A DNA stretch of 64,000 nucleotides from Chlorobiota bacterium (GCA_014191195.1 BJGZ01000005.1:1557-65556), one strand, 5' to 3'; shown: positions 18,440 to 27,772, counted from the stretch's first letter. Notes: generated by a model not told the origin, from the letters alone. Program-made: numbers and translations.

Positions 18440-19786
18440 TTAGTTCTTTTTTTGCCAGCCATGTGTATCAAGATACTTAGTATCAAAATCACCAGAAATA
18501 AAATCTGGATTATCCATCATTGCACGATGAAAAGGAATAGTAGTATGTACGCCTTCAATAATAAATTCATCGAGAGCTCTGCGCATTTTTGCAATTGCTT
18601 CTAATCTAGTAGGAGCAAAGCTGATAAGTTTTGCAAGTAATGAATCATAATAAGGAGGAATAATATAACCCTGATAGATATGTGAATCTACTCGAATACC
18701 ATGTCCACCAGGGAAATTTACAGTTTTAATCATACCAGGTGAAGGACGAAAATCATGGTATGGATCTTCGGCATTGATACGACATTCGATAGAGTGTCGA
18801 AGTGGAGGTCCACTTTGTAGTGATAGAGGATTTCCACCAGCAACTAAAATCTGCTCTTTTACTAAATCAATGCCCAATGATTCCTCGGTTACTGGATGTT
18901 CTACCTGTATACGAGTATTCATTTCCATAAAATAGAAATGAGAGTGTTTATCTACTAAAAATTCTATTGTTCCAGCGCCTTCATAGTTTACTGCTTTGAC
19001 AGCTTTAACAGCGGCTTCGCCCATTTTTGCTCTTAATTCAGGAGTCATAATTGGAGAGGGAGTTTCCTCTATCAATTTTTGATGACGTCTTTGAATAGAA
19101 CATTCTCTTTCATTCAAATGTATTGCATTTCCATAGGTATCGCCAAAAACCTGAAATTCTATATGGCGTGGTTGCTCGATAAATTTTTCTATATACACAT
19201 CTGGATTATTAAAAGCAGATTCTGCTTCATTTCTTGCCATTATGAATAAGTTCTCTATTTCATCTGGATGTGGAACAAAGCGCATGCCTTTGCCACCACC
19301 ACCAGCAACAGCTTTAATCATAACAGGATACCCCATTGATTCTGCTATTTCTTTGGCTAATTCAATGGTTTCTACTATGCCATCGCTACCGGGAATAACA
19401 GGTATGCCAGATGCTTTCATTGTTTCTTTAGCAACTGATTTATTACCCATATTGGCAATAGCATGAGCGCTTGGACCAATGAATATGATGCCAATCTCTT
19501 TGCATATATCTGCAAATGTATTGTTTTCAGCTAAAAAACCATAACCTGGATGAATTGCATCTGCGCCGGTTATTTGTGCAGCTGTGATAATTGCAGGAAT
19601 GTGTAAATAGCTCTCTTTACCAGCTGCAGGGCCAATACAAACAGCTTCATCTGCAAAACGGACATGTAATGAGGTTCTATCGGCGGTTGAATACACTGCA
19701 ACGGTTTTAATTCCAAGCTCTTTACATGCTCTAATTACGCGTAATGCGATTTCGCCTCTATTTGCTATGAGTACTTTTTTTATCAT
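18440..19786 (-). CDS. accC: Acetyl-CoA carboxylase, biotin carboxylase subunit
   Basis: Carboxylates the biotin on AccB using ATP and bicarbonate, the first half of malonyl-CoA synthesis. The 448-residue length is canonical. It begins [23 protein letters not shown] and carries the ATP-grasp Gly-rich loop [25 protein letters not shown] and the signature [14 protein letters not shown]. It sits 44 bp after accB on the same strand and 23 bp before the gcvH start. Confidence 0.97.
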   Translation of the reverse strand: MIKKVLIANRGEIALRVIRACKELGIKTVAVYSTADRTSLHVRFADEAVCIGPAAGKESYLHIPAIITAAQITGADAIHPGYGFLAENNTFADICKEIGIIFIGPSAHAIANMGNKSVAKETMKASGIPVIPGSDGIVETIELAKEIAESMGYPVMIKAVAGGGGKGMRFVPHPDEIENLFIMARNEAESAFNNPDVYIEKFIEQPRHIEFQVFGDTYGNAIHLNERECSIQRRHQKLIEETPSPIMTPELRAKMGEAAVKAVKAVNYEGAGTIEFLVDKHSHFYFMEMNTRIQVEHPVTEESLGIDLVKEQILVAGGNPLSLQSGPPLRHSIECRINAEDPYHDFRPSPGMIKTVNFPGGHGIRVDSHIYQGYIIPPYYDSLLAKLISFAPTRLEAIAKMRRALDEFIIEGVHTTIPFHRAMMDNPDFISGDFDTKYLDTHGWQKKN

Positions 19787-19830
19787 TAGAAGTTTTTCTC
19801 AGTTGTACAAAATGTTCGAACAATCGAAAA

Positions 19831-20298
19831 TTAGTCTAGCTGAACAATAAAGAGAGGTTGATCATATTCAACAGGTTGTGCATTGTTTGGTATTACTTTG
19901 ATGATAGTACCAGAAACATCACTTTCAATTTCATTCATCAATTTCATCGCTTCCACAATGCATAATTTTTGGCCAACAGAAATGTGATCACCAACAGAAA
20001 CATATGGAGGTGAATCTGGATTTGGTGCATTATAAAAAGTACCAACAATTGGCGACAAAATTGAATGTGTATTTGCGGAAACTGCTGCAATGGGTGCTTC
20101 TACAGGAGCTAAAGGCGCAGGGGCTTGTATATATGGAGTTTGGATAGGAACTTGTTGAGGAAAAGATCCATAAACATTAGTTGGCTCTGCAGGCCTACGT
20201 GATAGAGATACAGAACATCCATCTTCTTCGATCATTAGATCTGTTGCTGAACTAGTATCAAAAATAGCTAGTAACTCTTTTAAATATTGTAAATCCAT
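19831..20298 (-). CDS. accB: Biotin carboxyl carrier protein of acetyl-CoA carboxylase
   Basis: A 155-residue AccB: N-terminal MDLQYLKELLAIFD, a Pro/Ala-rich linker (about 40-75), and a biotinyl domain with VEAMKLMNEIE, in which Lys119 is the biotinylation site. The C-terminus YDQPLFIVQLD is typical. CGGAGATA lies just before the start codon. It is transcribed leftward with accC; a hairpin separates it from efp upstream. Confidence 0.96.
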   Translation of the reverse strand: MDLQYLKELLAIFDTSSATDLMIEEDGCSVSLSRRPAEPTNVYGSFPQQVPIQTPYIQAPAPLAPVEAPIAAVSANTHSILSPIVGTFYNAPNPDSPPYVSVGDHISVGQKLCIVEAMKLMNEIESDVSGTIIKVIPNNAQPVEYDQPLFIVQLD

Positions 20299-20319
20299 GA
20301 ATATCTCCGATAATAGAAT

Positions 20320-20363
20320 AAAAAAGCGTGGAACTGAAATCAGCTCAGTAATCAGGCTTTTTT
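20320..20363 (-). terminator. Hairpin between efp and accB
   Basis: Outer arms AAAAAAGC (20320-20327) and GCTTTTTT (20356-20363) enclose an inner ACTGA/TCAGT stem (20333-20337 with 20345-20349). On the minus strand it ends in a T-run, so it is a partial terminator or attenuator that could uncouple accBC from efp. Confidence 0.45.
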
Positions 20364-20379
20364 ATAAGTGTCTGAACTA

Positions 20380-20943
20380 TTACTCTTTAACGCGTTCAAT
20401 ATAATCTCCTGTTCTGCTATCAATACGAAGTAAATCGCCTTCATTAACAAAAATTGGAACTTGAATTGAAGCGCCAGTTTCTACAGTTGCTGGTTTTAAA
20501 ACATTTGTTGCAGTATCACCGCGAACACCTGGCTCTGTATGGACAACGCGTAATTGTACATGTGATGGTAATTCTACATTTAATACAGAAACTTCGTCAA
20601 ATGTTAGCTGAACTTCTTGATTTTCTTTCATCAATTTTGCGGCATTACCAACAATGGTAGAGTCAACAGGAATTTGATCATAATTAGATGTATTCATAAA
20701 TACATAGGAATCTCCATCTCTGTAAAGATATTGGAAATCTCTTTTTTCTACACGTACAAATTCAATTGTCTCACCAGAGCGATAACGGTTTTCGAGTAAT
20801 TTACTGGTTCTAAGAACTCGTAATTTTACTTGATAAAATGCACGCAAATTTCCTGGAGTGCGATGCTCACTTTCTAATACTTGGCAAAGTTCACCATTAT
20901 ACTTTAAGAATGCTCCAACACGCAAATCTGCTGTAGATGCCAT
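20380..20943 (-). CDS. efp: Translation elongation factor P
   Basis: EF-P relieves ribosome stalling at polyproline. From the ATG at 20943 it is 187 residues, the family length. The frame continues upstream through the tRNA gene, which is not plausible protein. Three beta-barrel domains are evident, with YLYRDGDSYVFMNTSNYDQ and the C-terminal GDTATNVLKPATVETGA region. The loop that carries the modified Lys34 in E. coli (PGKGQ) reads PGNLRAF here, placing Asn32 at the modified position, as I recall for Chlorobium-type EF-Ps. No EpmA/EpmB-style lysine modification is therefore possible at this site. It lies 51 bp downstream of tRNA-Cys and is probably co-transcribed. Confidence 0.95.
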   Translation of the reverse strand: MASTADLRVGAFLKYNGELCQVLESEHRTPGNLRAFYQVKLRVLRTSKLLENRYRSGETIEFVRVEKRDFQYLYRDGDSYVFMNTSNYDQIPVDSTIVGNAAKLMKENQEVQLTFDEVSVLNVELPSHVQLRVVHTEPGVRGDTATNVLKPATVETGASIQVPIFVNEGDLLRIDSRTGDYIERVKE

Positions 20944-20994
20944 AATCATTCCGGTAAATAAATTGATACAAGGTAATAACCTTGTTGAGTCTTG

Positions 20995-21065
20995 AGGTCT
21001 CGAGCGGATTCGAACCGCTGTAGGGGCTTTTGCAGAGCCCTGCCCAGCCACTAGGCGACGAGACC
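20995..21065 (-). tRNA. tRNA-Cys (GCA)
   Basis: A 71-nt cloverleaf on the minus strand. The acceptor arms GGTCTCG and CGAGACC pair perfectly. The D stem is GCC/GGC, the anticodon stem GGGCT/AGCCC encloses the loop CTGCAAA (anticodon GCA), and the T arm GCGG-TTCGAAT-CCGC is standard. The discriminator is U, as usual for tRNA-Cys. CCA is not encoded (the next bases are CAA). It is the first element after the promoter at 21110-21141 and precedes efp. Confidence 0.96.
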
Positions 21066-21109
21066 AAAAAATGATATACAGAGTATAAATACTCTTAAAA
21101 AACAGAAAA

Positions 21110-21141
21110 CAAAAATACTTTTGTTATGCCTTAAAACCAAA
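21110..21141 (-). promoter_or_regulatory. Bacteroidota-type promoter for tRNA-Cys/efp/accBC/gcvH
   Basis: On the minus strand: TTTG (complement of 21138-21141), a 20-bp spacer, then TATTTTTG (complement of 21110-21117), an exact consensus match about 45 bp before the tRNA. A palindrome GAGTAT-AA-ATACTC at 21081-21094 lies in the predicted leader. Confidence 0.75.
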
Positions 21142-21187
21142 TAGAAAAACAATTGCTTTGCAAAAAGAGACTGTATTTATGAAACAA

Positions 21188-21218
21188 CTTGGTAAAACAG
21201 TTTCTCTTCCTATTTTTG
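21188..21218 (+). promoter_or_regulatory. Probable promoter for amino-acid permease
   Basis: CTTG (21188-21191), a 19-bp spacer, then TATTTTTG (21211-21218): an exact -7 box and a 3/4 match at -33, 73 bp before the chosen start codon. Together with the opposing promoter at 21110-21141 it makes a divergent promoter region. Confidence 0.6.
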
Positions 21219-21290
21219 CGTAGTAACGCTTATATATAAGATTAATTTGTGAGTCTGGAATATATTTTAATAAATGTAAGGAAGGCAAAA

Positions 21291-22763
21291 ATGGCCTCTT
21301 CGAATCCTCTTTTTCTGACTAAGTCTTTGCAGTCATTGCAAAAAGAAGCTGATGGTCATGGTGAAGATCAAACGCTTAAAAGAACACTCGGCCCACTAAA
21401 TCTTGTATTGCTTGGTATAGGAGCTATTATTGGTGCAGGTTTATTTTCTTTAACAGGCATAGCGGCGGCAAATAATGCTGGCCCAGCTGTTACAATTTCA
21501 TTTGCAATTGCTGCTTTGGGATGTGCTTTTGCTGGTTTATGTTATGCAGAATTTGCGTCAATGATTCCTATTGCTGGGAGTGCGTATACATATTCTTATG
21601 CAACCATGGGTGAATTCATGGCTTGGATTATTGGTTGGGATCTTGTTCTGGAATATGCTGTAGGAGCTGCTACAGTTGCTATTAGTTGGTCTAAATATCT
21701 TGTTAAACTTCTACATATGCATGATTGGGCATTACCTGCTCAATTAACGATGTCTCCATGGGAAACGCCAATTCCAATGCCAGATGGTACGCTTATTCAT
21801 GGTATAATAAATCTTCCTGCGGTTTTTATAACTGTTATGATGTCTTTACTTTTGATTCGCGGAACCGAAGAATCAGCTAAAATGAATGGTATTGTTGTAG
21901 GCTTAAAGCTGGCTGTGGTACTTGTATTTATTGGTTTAGGATGGTTCTACATAAATCCAGCAAATTATACGCCTTATATTCCTGAGAACACAGGTGTATT
22001 TCAACATTTTGGTTGGTCTGGTATTGTAACAGGTGCTGCGGTTGTATTTTTTGCCTTTATTGGATTTGATGCTGTTTCAACGGCGGCACAAGAGGCAAAA
22101 AATCCACAAAGGGATATGCCAATTGGTATTCTAGGCTCTTTGGTAATATGTACGGTTTTATATATTCTTTTTGCGCATGTTATGACAGGTTTAGAGAATT
22201 ATAAGAACTTTGCTGGAGAAGCAGCCCCTGTAGCTTTAGCAATTATGCGAACTCCCTACCAATGGCTTCAAGAAGCGATTATTATTGCAATTCTTGCTGG
22301 ATATTCATCGGTAATTTTGGTGATGTTATTGGGACAATCCAGAGTATTTTTCTCTATGGCAAAAGATGGCTTAGTGCCTAAAATATTCTCTGATGTTCAT
22401 CCAAAATATCGTACTCCATTTAAATCAAATTTATTTTTTGCAATATTTGTTAGTTTATTTGCTGCTTTTGTACCGGTTACTGTTGTTGGTGAAATGACAT
22501 CAATTGGTACTTTATTTGCATTTATTTTGGTATGTATTGGTATCATAGTGATGAGAAAAACGCATCCAAATGTACCACGCTCATTTAAAACTCCATTAGT
22601 ACCTTTAATTCCAATTCTTGGTATTGGTACTTGTTTTTACATGATGTATGCTTTGCCATTTGATACATGGATGCGATTAATAATCTGGATGGCAATAGGT
22701 TTAGTATTATATTTTGTATATGGTGCAAAACATAGCGTTATCCGAAAAAATGCTGCATTGTAA
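21291..22763 (+). CDS. APC-family amino-acid permease (cationic amino-acid transporter type)
   Basis: The 490-residue inner-membrane transporter starts at the ATG at 21291, which is preceded by AAGGAAGG; an in-frame GTG at 21249 is less likely. About 12 TM helices are predicted. TM1 reads GIGAIIGAGLFSLTGIAA, the APC substrate-binding break, and FFAFIGFDAVSTAAQEAKNPQRDMPIGI is the typical TM6 and following loop. The N-terminal stretch LKRTLGPLNLVLLG resembles YfnA/CAT proteins, so cation-coupled uptake of amino acids is likely but the substrate is unknown. It is monocistronic with its own promoter and terminator. Confidence 0.9.
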   Translation: MASSNPLFLTKSLQSLQKEADGHGEDQTLKRTLGPLNLVLLGIGAIIGAGLFSLTGIAAANNAGPAVTISFAIAALGCAFAGLCYAEFASMIPIAGSAYTYSYATMGEFMAWIIGWDLVLEYAVGAATVAISWSKYLVKLLHMHDWALPAQLTMSPWETPIPMPDGTLIHGIINLPAVFITVMMSLLLIRGTEESAKMNGIVVGLKLAVVLVFIGLGWFYINPANYTPYIPENTGVFQHFGWSGIVTGAAVVFFAFIGFDAVSTAAQEAKNPQRDMPIGILGSLVICTVLYILFAHVMTGLENYKNFAGEAAPVALAIMRTPYQWLQEAIIIAILAGYSSVILVMLLGQSRVFFSMAKDGLVPKIFSDVHPKYRTPFKSNLFFAIFVSLFAAFVPVTVVGEMTSIGTLFAFILVCIGIIVMRKTHPNVPRSFKTPLVPLIPILGIGTCFYMMYALPFDTWMRLIIWMAIGLVLYFVYGAKHSVIRKNAAL

Positions 22764-22784
22764 ACTTTGTACTGTTTCTTATAC

Positions 22785-22819
22785 ATACCGTCTGCATATT
22801 ATGTCAGACGGTATTTTTA
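22785..22819 (+). terminator. Rho-independent terminator of permease gene
   Basis: A perfect 10-bp stem, ATACCGTCTG (22785-22794) with CAGACGGTAT (22805-22814), followed by TTTTATTT. Confidence 0.88.
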
Positions 22820-22831
22820 TTTGAGATAATT

Positions 22832-23668
22832 ATGACACATTTTGATGCCCAATCTTATTGGGAACAACGCCTATCCACTGGGCCAGGCATACACAAAGTT
22901 GGCCATTTAGCTTATGGATATGTATTTAATGCTGCATTGTATTCTCTTAGAAAAAACTTGGTAAATGCAATATTAAGAACATTATTTACAGGTGTTAGTC
23001 CTAGTACTGTAAGTGTTTTAGATATAGGATGTGGATCAGGATTTTATCTTTCTTTATGGCAGAATTTTGGGGTTAAACATATTCAGGGTATCGATTTCAC
23101 ACAATCTTCAATTGATTATTGTAAAGCTAGATTTCCACAATGTTCTTTATTAAAGGCTGATATTTCTGATGAATCATCACTTTGTTCTTTAGGATTATAT
23201 TCATGTATATCTGTGTTTGATGTTTTGTTTCATATTGTAGATGATGAAAAATATAATCTGGCTATCAAGAATATTGCTAGTCATTTGCAGGAAGATGGAA
23301 TATTACTGTATTCTGACAACTTTTTACAATATGATACAATAAGAGAAAAACATATTGTTCATAGAAGTTTACAGCAAGTTTCGGCCATATTACAGAAGAA
23401 TGGTTTTGAAATAATAAAAAGACAATCAATGTTTTATGTGATGGGATATCCTATAGATATGAAATCGCGTTTTTGGGGAAAATTATGGAATATATGCATG
23501 TATCCTGTCCGCAAAAGTGAGCTAATTGGTGCCCTATACGCTATAATGCTATATCCTATAGAATGGATATTGATCAGAATATCTAATGAGTCCCCAACAA
23601 CTGAATTAATGATATGCAAAAAAAAACCCGGTAAACCGGGCCATGAAAAGGAAGGATGCATTTTTTAA
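22832..23668 (+). CDS. Class I SAM-dependent methyltransferase
   Basis: The 278-residue product has the SAM-binding motif [15 protein letters not shown], then [17 protein letters not shown] (acidic residue after beta2), ADISDE and SVFDVLFHI. This is the Rossmann-like methyltransferase fold; the acceptor is unknown. A hydrophobic stretch near 240 ([17 protein letters not shown]) suggests membrane association. The last 17 or so codons ([16 protein letters not shown]) run through the terminator hairpin of the convergent rpoD gene, and the two stop codons share TTAA at 23665-23668. The final tail is therefore probably not conserved. Confidence 0.82.
   Translation: MTHFDAQSYWEQRLSTGPGIHKVGHLAYGYVFNAALYSLRKNLVNAILRTLFTGVSPSTVSVLDIGCGSGFYLSLWQNFGVKHIQGIDFTQSSIDYCKARFPQCSLLKADISDESSLCSLGLYSCISVFDVLFHIVDDEKYNLAIKNIASHLQEDGILLYSDNFLQYDTIREKHIVHRSLQQVSAILQKNGFEIIKRQSMFYVMGYPIDMKSRFWGKLWNICMYPVRKSELIGALYAIMLYPIEWILIRISNESPTTELMICKKKPGKPGHEKEGCIF
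23618..23640 (-). terminator. rpoD terminator inside the methyltransferase coding end
   Basis: CCCGGT (23627-23632) pairs with ACCGGG (23635-23640). On the minus strand a run of nine T's follows (complement of the A-run 23618-23626). It lies 25-47 bp after the rpoD stop, yet inside the reading frame of the convergent gene. Confidence 0.85.
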
Positions 23669-24525
23669 CCTAAATATGCTCTTAAAGCTTTAGATCGGGA
23701 AGCATGACGTAATCTGCGTATTGCTTTTTCTTTGATTTGTCTAACACGTTCTCTTGTAAGATTAAATTTCTCGCCAATTTCTTCAAGAGTTAAACATACA
23801 CCGTCAAGTCCAAAATACAATTTAATTACTTCAGCTTCTCTTGATGATAGTGTAGTTAATACTTGTTGCACTTCCACACGCAAAGACTCACGCATTAATT
23901 CTGCATCTGGAGGTGGTTGTTGATCATTTGGAAGAATATCTAGAAGTCTATTGTCTTCACCTTGAACAAATGGAGCATCTACAGATAAATGTCTGCCAGA
24001 AATTTTAATTGTTTCTGAAATCTCTGCAACACTCATATCTAATTGTTCTGCTAATTCCGAAGGGGTAGGTTCACGTTCAAAGGCTTGTTCTAATTCACTG
24101 AATTTTTTACCAATTTTATTAAGCGCACCTACACGATTTAAAGGAAGCCTAACAATTCTAGATTGTTCTGCTAATGCCTGTAAGATAGATTGTCTAATCC
24201 ACCACACAGCATAAGATATAAATTTAAATCCACGAGTTTCATCAAAACGTTTTGCAGCTTTGATCAATCCTAAATTACCTTCATTGATTAAATCGCCAAG
24301 TGATAAGCCTTGATTTTGATATTGCTTAGCAACACTTACAACAAAACGTAGATTTGCTTTTACCAAACGCTCTAGGGCTAATTCTCCATCAAAACCGCCT
24401 TTTCTAATCAATCGGGCTAAATCTATTTCATCATCGCCCGTTAGAAGTTCAACTCTTCCGATCTCTTGTAAATACTTATCAAGAGACTGGCTTTCGCGAT
24501 TTGTATACTGTTTCGTAATCCTCAT
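23665..24525 (-). CDS. rpoD: RNA polymerase primary sigma factor (sigma-70, short Bacteroidota form)
   Basis: A 286-residue sigma-70 without region 1.1: region 1.2 ([20 protein letters not shown]), region 2 with [29 protein letters not shown], region 3, and region 4 ending [30 protein letters not shown]. This compact housekeeping sigma is characteristic of Bacteroidota/Chlorobiota and recognises TTTG-N19-TAnnTTTG promoters, of which several are present in this window. gatC lies upstream on the same strand. Confidence 0.96.
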   Translation of the reverse strand: MRITKQYTNRESQSLDKYLQEIGRVELLTGDDEIDLARLIRKGGFDGELALERLVKANLRFVVSVAKQYQNQGLSLGDLINEGNLGLIKAAKRFDETRGFKFISYAVWWIRQSILQALAEQSRIVRLPLNRVGALNKIGKKFSELEQAFEREPTPSELAEQLDMSVAEISETIKISGRHLSVDAPFVQGEDNRLLDILPNDQQPPPDAELMRESLRVEVQQVLTTLSSREAEVIKLYFGLDGVCLTLEEIGEKFNLTRERVRQIKEKAIRRLRHASRSKALRAYLG

Positions 24526-24638
24526 TCAGGGCACCTGATATTTATCAATCTAAGTTTGTAGTTCAAAATTTTAGAACCCCCCACAACGAATGGCAAGTGA
24601 AAATATTGTGCTTAGAAAAAAAATTTATATAAAAAATA

Positions 24639-24938
24639 TTATTCTAACACTTTTGGAACCTTGAAAAATGTCTCATTTTTTTTAGGAGCATTCTTAAGAG
24701 TATCTTGAATTGAAAGTGAATCTTTTATACAATCTTCCCTGAAAATATCTGGAAGATCTACAATATGTTCCAATGGTTCAACTTCATCTAATTCTAATGA
24801 ATTAATCACATCAATTGAAGAAATGATATTTTTAAACTGATTAATAATATCATCTTTTTGTTCGATTGACAAAGACAGCTTAGAAAGTTCTGCGATGCGT
24901 TCAATGGATGAAGAATCTATAAGTGAAGAGTTATTCAT
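24639..24938 (-). CDS. gatC: Aspartyl/glutamyl-tRNA amidotransferase subunit C
   Basis: The small 99-residue GatC subunit of GatCAB, which converts Glu-tRNA(Gln) or Asp-tRNA(Asn) to the amide form. It begins with the IERIAELSKLSLS helix and has VEPLEHIVDLPDIFREDCI, equivalent to the family motif V-P-M-x-H. gatA and gatB are not in the window, so the operon is split. It is 113 bp upstream of rpoD on the same strand. Confidence 0.88.
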   Translation of the reverse strand: MNNSSLIDSSSIERIAELSKLSLSIEQKDDIINQFKNIISSIDVINSLELDEVEPLEHIVDLPDIFREDCIKDSLSIQDTLKNAPKKNETFFKVPKVLE

Positions 24939-25034
24939 TGTTAATAGAATTGGATGAATTGTACTATTTTGATAAAAATACTAAGTAAAAATACAAAAAA
25001 CACAGCTAAAGTTAGAAAAAACACTTACTATGTA

Positions 25035-25065
25035 TTTGTGCTTTCAACACTTTATCTTACTTTTG
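25035..25065 (+). promoter_or_regulatory. Bacteroidota-type promoter for murA
   Basis: TTTG (25035-25038), a 19-bp spacer, then TACTTTTG (25058-25065): the exact consensus TTTG-N19-TAnnTTTG, 54 bp before the murA start. The rest of the gatC-murA gap holds only a small CGTG/CACG stem. Confidence 0.78.
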
Positions 25066-25119
25066 TGTTGCCCCCCGCGTGTTAAGCACGTATTTACTCA
25101 TGGTTTTGCAGCATGAACA

Positions 25120-26382
25120 ATGGACAAATTAATAATTGAAGGCGGACAACGCCTAAGTGGTACCGTACAAATATCAGGTGCCAAGAATGCTTCTTTGGCA
25201 TTAATTCCAACTGTGCTTTTAGCACCGGGAATATATCGTTTTGCCAATACCCCCAGAATTAAAGATGTTTGGACAATGACTAGGCTTCTAGGAGTAATGG
25301 GTGCTCATAGTGAATTAAACGAAAATGAGCTTTTTATTGATTCTACAGCTGTAAATTCATTTGAAGCTCCATATGAATATGTTAAACAGATGCGAGCTTC
25401 CATAAATGTTCTTGGGCCCTTACTGGCTCGATATGGTCAAGCTAAAGTGTCTTTGCCAGGTGGATGCGCCTTTGGCCCAAGGCCTGTAGATTTACATCTT
25501 AAAGGTTTTGAAAAATTAGGCGCAGAGATTACAATTGAAAATGGTTATATCTATGCAAAGGCAAAAGAGCTAAAAGGAAATCGTATCCATTTCGATATTT
25601 CTAGTGTTGGAGCTACAGAAAATGTTCTTACAGCTGCTGTTATGGCTAAAGGAACAACAATAATGAGTAATGCAGCCCAAGAGCCAGAAATAACTGCTCT
25701 TGCTAAAATGCTTGTTAAAATGGGAGCTAAAATAGATGGAATAGGAACCACAACCTTAGAAATAGAAGGTGTTTCTGAGCTTAAAGCAGTTGATTTTGAG
25801 AATATTTCTGATAGAATAGAAGCAGCTACTTTTTTGATTGGTATCGCCATGACTCAAGGTAAAGCTATTCTTGAAAATGTAAATCCATATCATTTAACTG
25901 CTGTTATTTCTAAATTAGAAGAGGCAGGTGTAAGTATAGATGTTAATGGTAATACTATATCGGTTGAGATGAATGGTTTACCCAAGCCTACAGATATTAC
26001 TACTGCTCCCTATCCCGGATTTCCTACCGATGCTCAAGCACAATGGATTGCATTTATGATGTGCGCACAAGGAGCAAGCAGAATAACAGATACAATCTAT
26101 CCAACAAGATTTCATCATGTTCCTGAATTAAAAAGATTAGGAGCATCAATAGAAATGGCAGAAAATTCAGCAATTGTATTTGGTGGAAAACCATTAACTG
26201 GTGCAACTGTTATGTCTTCAGACTTAAGAGCAAGCGCATCTTTATTACTGTCTGGGCTTATTGCACAAGGTAATACAGAAGTATTAAGAGTTTATCATAT
26301 TGATCGTGGATATGAACAAATTGAGAAGAAGTTTCAGCAATTGGGTGCTTCTATTCAGCGGGCCTCCACAGAGGAATACTGA
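25120..26382 (+). CDS. murA: UDP-N-acetylglucosamine 1-carboxyvinyltransferase
   Basis: The first committed step of peptidoglycan synthesis: transfer of enolpyruvate from PEP to UDP-GlcNAc. The 420-residue length is canonical. It shows the conserved N-terminal SGAKNASLALIPT, the catalytic loop PGGCAFGPRPVDLHL with Cys116 (the fosfomycin target is retained), and DLRASASLLLSGLIAQG near the C-terminus. An EnvC-like gene follows within 17 bp, grouping wall synthesis with wall hydrolysis control. Confidence 0.97.
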   Translation: MDKLIIEGGQRLSGTVQISGAKNASLALIPTVLLAPGIYRFANTPRIKDVWTMTRLLGVMGAHSELNENELFIDSTAVNSFEAPYEYVKQMRASINVLGPLLARYGQAKVSLPGGCAFGPRPVDLHLKGFEKLGAEITIENGYIYAKAKELKGNRIHFDISSVGATENVLTAAVMAKGTTIMSNAAQEPEITALAKMLVKMGAKIDGIGTTTLEIEGVSELKAVDFENISDRIEAATFLIGIAMTQGKAILENVNPYHLTAVISKLEEAGVSIDVNGNTISVEMNGLPKPTDITTAPYPGFPTDAQAQWIAFMMCAQGASRITDTIYPTRFHHVPELKRLGASIEMAENSAIVFGGKPLTGATVMSSDLRASASLLLSGLIAQGNTEVLRVYHIDRGYEQIEKKFQQLGASIQRASTEEY

Positions 26383-26398
26383 TATTAGCAGTTATATT

Positions 26399-27772
26399 AT
26401 GCGTGCAGCTTTTATGTTCCTTATTTTTTGTTGTTTTAGTATACATACTACTGCTTTTACAAAAAAATATGCACGCACAAAAAATCACATCGTGACTAAA
26501 AAAAAGTCGGGTAGAAAAAGTACTGTCTTGTCTAAAAGAAAATATTCTGTTCAACATAGTAAAACCAAACTTCAAACTTTACATGAAGAAATTGCAAAGG
26601 CACAGCAAAAAGTTTATCGATTAAATGCTAAAGAGCAATCAACTATTTCTACTTTGCAGGAAACTCAAAAAAAGAAAGTTATTATCTCTCAAAAAGTTGG
26701 AAAACTAGCTGGAGAAGTTTCTAAAATTCAAGACACATTAACTGTTATTCAAAGAACAGAGTCTTCACTTAAAGAAAAATTATTAGCTACCAAAAATGAA
26801 TATGCAAATCTTGCTAAGATATATGTGAATCTTAGTAAACAGCAGGTTTCTGGTGCGCAATCTAGCAATGATTTATTGCCAGGAAGTACAGGGCCATCAT
26901 CAGGAATTTTACAAAGATTGCCATCATATATGCAATTATTACACAAAAAATTAACAACATATCTAACAGAAATATCAAAAGTTCAAGGGGCGCTTTCATA
27001 TCAGCAAGCACAGTTATCGCAATATTCTTCACTTCAAGAAAAAATCTTAAAAGAGAAAGAAAAAGAGCAACAGTTTTTGCAAAAAACTATGAATACCCAA
27101 AAGCTGACATTGAGTCAGGTAAGATTAGATAAAGCATTAGTATTAAAAGAATTAGAAAAGAAACAAAAAAGTGCTCAACAGATTGCTGGGATGATTTTAT
27201 CGCTTGTGCATCAAGAAAACAAAAAACAAGATGAACATATTAAAAATAAAACTAGAGAATTGAGAAAGGATATATCAATACATGGTAAAGGTGAGAAAAA
27301 GAATATTCCAATTTCTGAAAACGTATCTAAAAGTATAACACAAAAAGAAATAATAAAGAACGACATACAAGAATCAGATATGCAGTTTTCTGGCATATTC
27401 AAATGGCCAACGAATGCAAGGAAAATTTTACGTTCTTTTGGACAATATCGCAATTCAGTAACGAATACCATTATGGATAATCCTGGTTTAGATATTGCAT
27501 GTTCCGAGGGAAGCTCTGCATTTTGTGCAGCTTCTGGAAAAGTTTCTTTAGTTCACTGGTTGCCAGGTTATAATTCAATGGTGATTGTTGATCATGGAAA
27601 TTCTTATCGATCTGTCTATGCAAATCTTTCAAATTCTTTGGTGAAAAAAGGACAAATCATCTCTGCTGGCTTTGTAATTGGTAAAACTACGCAATCAGTT
27701 GACGGCGAATTTTTACATTTTGAACTTTGGAAGGGCAAAAATCGTCTAAACCCTTTGTCATATTGCAGATAA
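26399..27772 (+). CDS. EnvC-like coiled-coil protein with degenerate LytM (M23) domain
   Basis: The 457-residue exported protein starts at the ATG at 26399. The frame also extends into murA, but the signal peptide MRAAFMFLIFCCFSIHTTAF begins at 26399. Residues about 55-310 are Lys/Gln/Glu-rich coiled coil, followed by a linker and a C-terminal M23 domain from about 365. Zinc and catalytic positions are degenerate: the first His of HxGxDI is Asn (NPGLDI), YxHL is YANL, and HxH is FLHF. This matches EnvC/NlpD-type LytM factors that activate amidases during division rather than cutting wall themselves. It probably shares the murA transcript. Confidence 0.82.
   Translation: MRAAFMFLIFCCFSIHTTAFTKKYARTKNHIVTKKKSGRKSTVLSKRKYSVQHSKTKLQTLHEEIAKAQQKVYRLNAKEQSTISTLQETQKKKVIISQKVGKLAGEVSKIQDTLTVIQRTESSLKEKLLATKNEYANLAKIYVNLSKQQVSGAQSSNDLLPGSTGPSSGILQRLPSYMQLLHKKLTTYLTEISKVQGALSYQQAQLSQYSSLQEKILKEKEKEQQFLQKTMNTQKLTLSQVRLDKALVLKELEKKQKSAQQIAGMILSLVHQENKKQDEHIKNKTRELRKDISIHGKGEKKNIPISENVSKSITQKEIIKNDIQESDMQFSGIFKWPTNARKILRSFGQYRNSVTNTIMDNPGLDIACSEGSSAFCAASGKVSLVHWLPGYNSMVIVDHGNSYRSVYANLSNSLVKKGQIISAGFVIGKTTQSVDGEFLHFELWKGKNRLNPLSYCR

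Noticed and set aside
20944-21051. N-terminal extension of EF-P
   Set aside because: The extension is the translated tRNA-Cys gene and its spacer. EF-P family length fits the ATG at 20943.
21081-21094. GAGTAT-AA-ATACTC palindrome as a riboswitch or operator
   Set aside because: Only a 6-bp stem in the tRNA leader; too little to claim a regulatory element on its own.
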